The notes under the pieces: generated by a model | What the model was told of the DNA's origin: nothing | Databases searched by the model: none | Seen by the model: the letters and a program-made list of their open reading frames with translations, nothing else | Shown: piece by piece, positions 62,096 through 64,000 of the stretch | Position numbering within the stretch: position 1 is the first letter of the stretch | Layout of the letters: the number at the start of each line of letters is the position of its first letter | Made by a program: the position numbers and the translations under genes | Assembly (NCBI RefSeq): GCF_010111755.1 | Contig: NC_088956.1 | Location: forward strand, 124,001 to 188,000 | Reading direction: 5' to 3' | DNA from: Nakaseomyces glabratus | Lineage: Eukaryota; Ascomycota; Saccharomycetes; Saccharomycetales; Saccharomycetaceae | Length of the DNA: 64,000 nt

Positions 62096-62755
62096 TCATG
62101 CGTTGGCATTCTTTGGCACCCTCTTCTTCTTCTTTGGTTGCTGATGCTGTTGTTGCTGTTCTTGTTGACTAGCGTCAGCGTTAGGAGTTGGGGAAGGTTT
62201 CTTTTTTGGCTCAACTTTTACTACCTCGCTTCCAGTAGTTTGACCAAAGGTCAATATACCTACCCATGGTTGAATGTTCCATTGCAATTCAAAAGTAAGG
62301 TCTTTACCTGAAAATTTGTCTTCCAAATCCCACACCGGGTACTTACCCTTAGCGTGCTCCAAATGCAATTCTGCCTCCTTTGGAGTTTTAATAATCTTAT
62401 CCCAAAGGGTAACAGTGTTAACTGTATGGCCCCTAGCCTTCTCAGTACCGTTATAACTAGCTGTTAGGTATACAAATACTTGTTTCGTGTTCCAATTGAA
62501 TAGCGGAGACAAGTCAGCATCTAAGTCAAATTCAATCCTCATGTTCTCCTTTGGTTGACCTTTCACAGAACCATAGTACCTACTGGTTCTAACATTAAAA
62601 CTAGGAGAAACACCACCAATGCTGGAACTCAACCCAAACGCATTGTCATGGATCAGTTGCCATTGCGATACCAGCGCTACCAAAACAACAATCACACCAC
62701 CATAAAGCACGGCAACGTTGAACACCTGGTTAATACGCTGCGACAAGGAATACAT
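62096..62755 (-). CDS. SPC3: Signal peptidase complex subunit 3
   Basis: 219 aa, longer than the 184 aa of S. cerevisiae Spc3. Essential non-catalytic subunit of the ER signal peptidase. It is a type II membrane protein: MYSLSQRINQVFNVAVLYGGVIVVLVALVSQW supplies an anchor at about residues 12-32. The lumenal domain contains the family motif DADLSPLFNWNTKQVFVYLTASY and ends with WNIQPWVGIL. The extra length is a C-terminal Gln/Lys/Pro-rich tail (about 185-219). It shares a 244-bp divergent promoter with SND2. Confidence 0.95.
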   Translation of the reverse strand: MYSLSQRINQVFNVAVLYGGVIVVLVALVSQWQLIHDNAFGLSSSIGGVSPSFNVRTSRYYGSVKGQPKENMRIEFDLDADLSPLFNWNTKQVFVYLTASYNGTEKARGHTVNTVTLWDKIIKTPKEAELHLEHAKGKYPVWDLEDKFSGKDLTFELQWNIQPWVGILTFGQTTGSEVVKVEPKKKPSPTPNADASQQEQQQQHQQPKKKKRVPKNANA

Positions 62756-62999
62756 TTATCAATTGACACACTGCCCTCTATGGCTTTTAACAAGTTCTTG
62801 ACGTCCCAACACTGTCCTATAACTACAGTTTCAGCTCTTAAAATGCCAGTCTTCGCCAAATTTTTGTCAAAATTTCAAGGAATCGCTAATTTGAAGACAA
62901 AAGGATGACTTTTAGCACAAGAAACATTGAAGTTGAGACTTTGCAGCTTCCCATTGAGGACTACAACTACAACATATTACATAAAGAGTAGCAAGGAAC

Positions 63000-63521
63000 A
63001 TGGCGGGCAAAGCTACTAAGAAACAAGCTGCTTCCAATAGCAATACTTTGAACACTCTGCACAAAGTTGCTGGACCCGTGCTGGTCTTAGCGTTCTTGAG
63101 GACAGTACTGGGCTCTAACAACACATATATCAAGTTTGTGATGTTCAATTTGCCAATGTGTGCATGCCTTTACATTTTGGAGAAGACTGGTAGGCCGCAA
63201 TATGACAGCAAGGGGAAAGTTGTGCGTGAAGGTATGGACTTGAGCCAAGCTGGTGGTATGACTGAGTACATGTTTGATTTGATCTATCTGAGTATCATTG
63301 CCAATGTTGGTAGAATTATCTTCAATACCAACAAATGGTGGTACTTGCTGCTCTTGTGCCCAATCTACGTCGGCTACAAGCTATACTCCTTGAAGCAGCA
63401 ATACTTTGGATCTACCCCAGGACCAGTCATCCCAGACAAGATGCCTGAAGAAACTAAGTCCAAGAGACAAATGAAAAGAGAGAAGCGTGGTGACGATAAA
63501 GTTAAGTACAAATACAGGTAA
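63000..63521 (+). CDS. SND2: SND2/TMEM208-family ER targeting protein
   Basis: 173 aa. Snd2 (Env10) is an ER membrane component of the SRP-independent targeting route. Hydrophobic segments: LHKVAGPVLVLAFLRTVLG (about 20-38), KFVMFNLPMCACLYILE (about 44-60), YMFDLIYLSIIANVGRIIF (about 90-108) and WWYLLLLCPIYVGYKLYSL (about 112-130). The C-terminus is basic (KSKRQMKREKRGDDKVKYKYR). Length and TM pattern match YLR065C. Divergent from SPC3 and convergent with the PER33-like gene. Confidence 0.93.
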   Translation: MAGKATKKQAASNSNTLNTLHKVAGPVLVLAFLRTVLGSNNTYIKFVMFNLPMCACLYILEKTGRPQYDSKGKVVREGMDLSQAGGMTEYMFDLIYLSIIANVGRIIFNTNKWWYLLLLCPIYVGYKLYSLKQQYFGSTPGPVIPDKMPEETKSKRQMKREKRGDDKVKYKYR

Positions 63522-63825
63522 TAGAATTTATGAAACAACTTTCCAACTTTCCAGCTATTTCAAAAATTACATATAAAAAGAAATAATACGAAAGGAAAAA
63601 CAATTGGAACAATATATACAAAACCAACTTTCTAATACATTTATAACGACACCAGTACGCAAGCCAAAGATCTATCTCGGTAGAACACCAACATCTATAC
63701 CATTATCCGTAGTTCGATAATCTTTTCTATGGCTCATGAGGTAAAGCAATATCAAATCAATTTGTATGTAGGGGGAAATTCCTTAAAATTCTTCATTCCC
63801 ATATGCTTGATAAGACCCATCTACT
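63522..63825. other. Convergent 3' flanks SND2 / PER33-like
   Basis: 304 bp of AT-rich sequence between converging genes. A plus-strand ORF at 63729-63911 overlaps the PER33-like 3' end antisense and is not called. Confidence 0.5.
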
Positions 63826-64000
63826 TTAAACAGGCATTGCCTTTAGAACATACAAATATGTATTCTTCACTGAAAACCACAAATGTTGCAATTGGGGATT
63901 CTGGATCATAAATGGAGCCTTTTCCACCATTGCGATCTTGTCATCCACATCTTTCCTCAGTTGTTCATTTTGGATATATCTCAATTTGAAAAACCAAATA
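63826..64000 (-). CDS. PER33: C-terminal fragment of a PER33/POM33 (TMEM33) family protein
   Basis: Partial: an open minus-strand frame enters at the window edge and ends at the TAA 63826-63828, giving the last 57 residues, starting IWFFKLRYIQNEQLRKDVDDK and ending VLKAMPV. TMEM33/Pom33 proteins are ER/nuclear-pore membrane proteins with a C-terminal amphipathic region after a FLKLRYLQ-like segment, which this resembles. Position next to SND2 and SPC3 corresponds to YLR064W (PER33). Too short for a secure family call; synteny carries it. Confidence 0.6.
   Translation of the reverse strand, partial: IWFFKLRYIQNEQLRKDVDDKIAMVEKAPFMIQNPQLQHLWFSVKNTYLYVLKAMPV

Overview
This is a chromosomal segment of a budding yeast, almost certainly a post-whole-genome-duplication Nakaseomyces, and most likely Candida glabrata (Nakaseomyces glabratus). 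Reasons: nearly every long ORF reads as a Saccharomyces-type protein without introns; the gene order is built from S. cerevisiae neighbourhoods (chromosome XV left arm around YOL026-044, XV right arm around YOR008-017, XII around YLR064-069, plus TPD3 of chromosome I); CTG is read as Leu in conserved positions; and an AUS1 sterol-importer gene sits beside two TIR mannoprotein genes. S. cerevisiae names and lengths used here come from memory, not from a search. A sister Nakaseomyces species cannot be excluded.

Layout. (1) 0-10 kb: PEX15, TPD3, NTG (endonuclease III), NGL1, NOP12, RPS15. (2) 10.0-11.4 kb: a gene-free, unusually GC-rich interval with two minisatellites, at a gene-order breakpoint. 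(3) 11.4-24.1 kb: SIL1, OPI10, MSE1, SMC5, a YOL036W-like gene and PRE6, the S. cerevisiae order but inverted. (4) 24.6-34.6 kb: MIM1, MDM38, a 4-kb gene-poor stretch, a long YAP7 bZIP gene and GAS5, again inverted as a block. (5) 35.5-53.9 kb: tRNA-Thr(AGU), PET127, intron-containing tRNA-Pro(UGG), RTS1, AUS1, two convergent TIR genes and the cell-wall sensor SLG1/WSC1. (6) 55.1-64 kb: MEF1, FYV7, PET309, SPC3, SND2 and the 3' end of a PER33/POM33 gene cut by the window edge.

Functional themes. Mitochondrial expression and biogenesis are well represented (NGL1, MSE1, MIM1, MDM38, PET127, MEF1, PET309), as are ribosome biogenesis (NOP12, RPS15, FYV7), PP2A (scaffold TPD3 and B56 subunit RTS1) and ER entry (SIL1, SPC3, SND2). 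The AUS1-TIR-TIR-SLG1 stretch is the most accessory-like part: a plasma-membrane sterol importer and two GPI mannoproteins, with sterol-response-like sites and many short tandem repeats between the genes.

Regulatory words fit gene function at several places: PAC/RRPE pairs before NOP12 and FYV7, a perfect Rpn4 (PACE) site before PRE6, a perfect heat-shock element before the Hikeshi homologue OPI10, and TCGTATA words near AUS1 and a TIR gene. I see no transposon, CRISPR array, rRNA or centromere. Several starts were moved downstream of non-ATG starts to the first in-frame ATG (NTG, SMC5, YOL036W-like, MDM38, YAP7, RTS1, MIM1).
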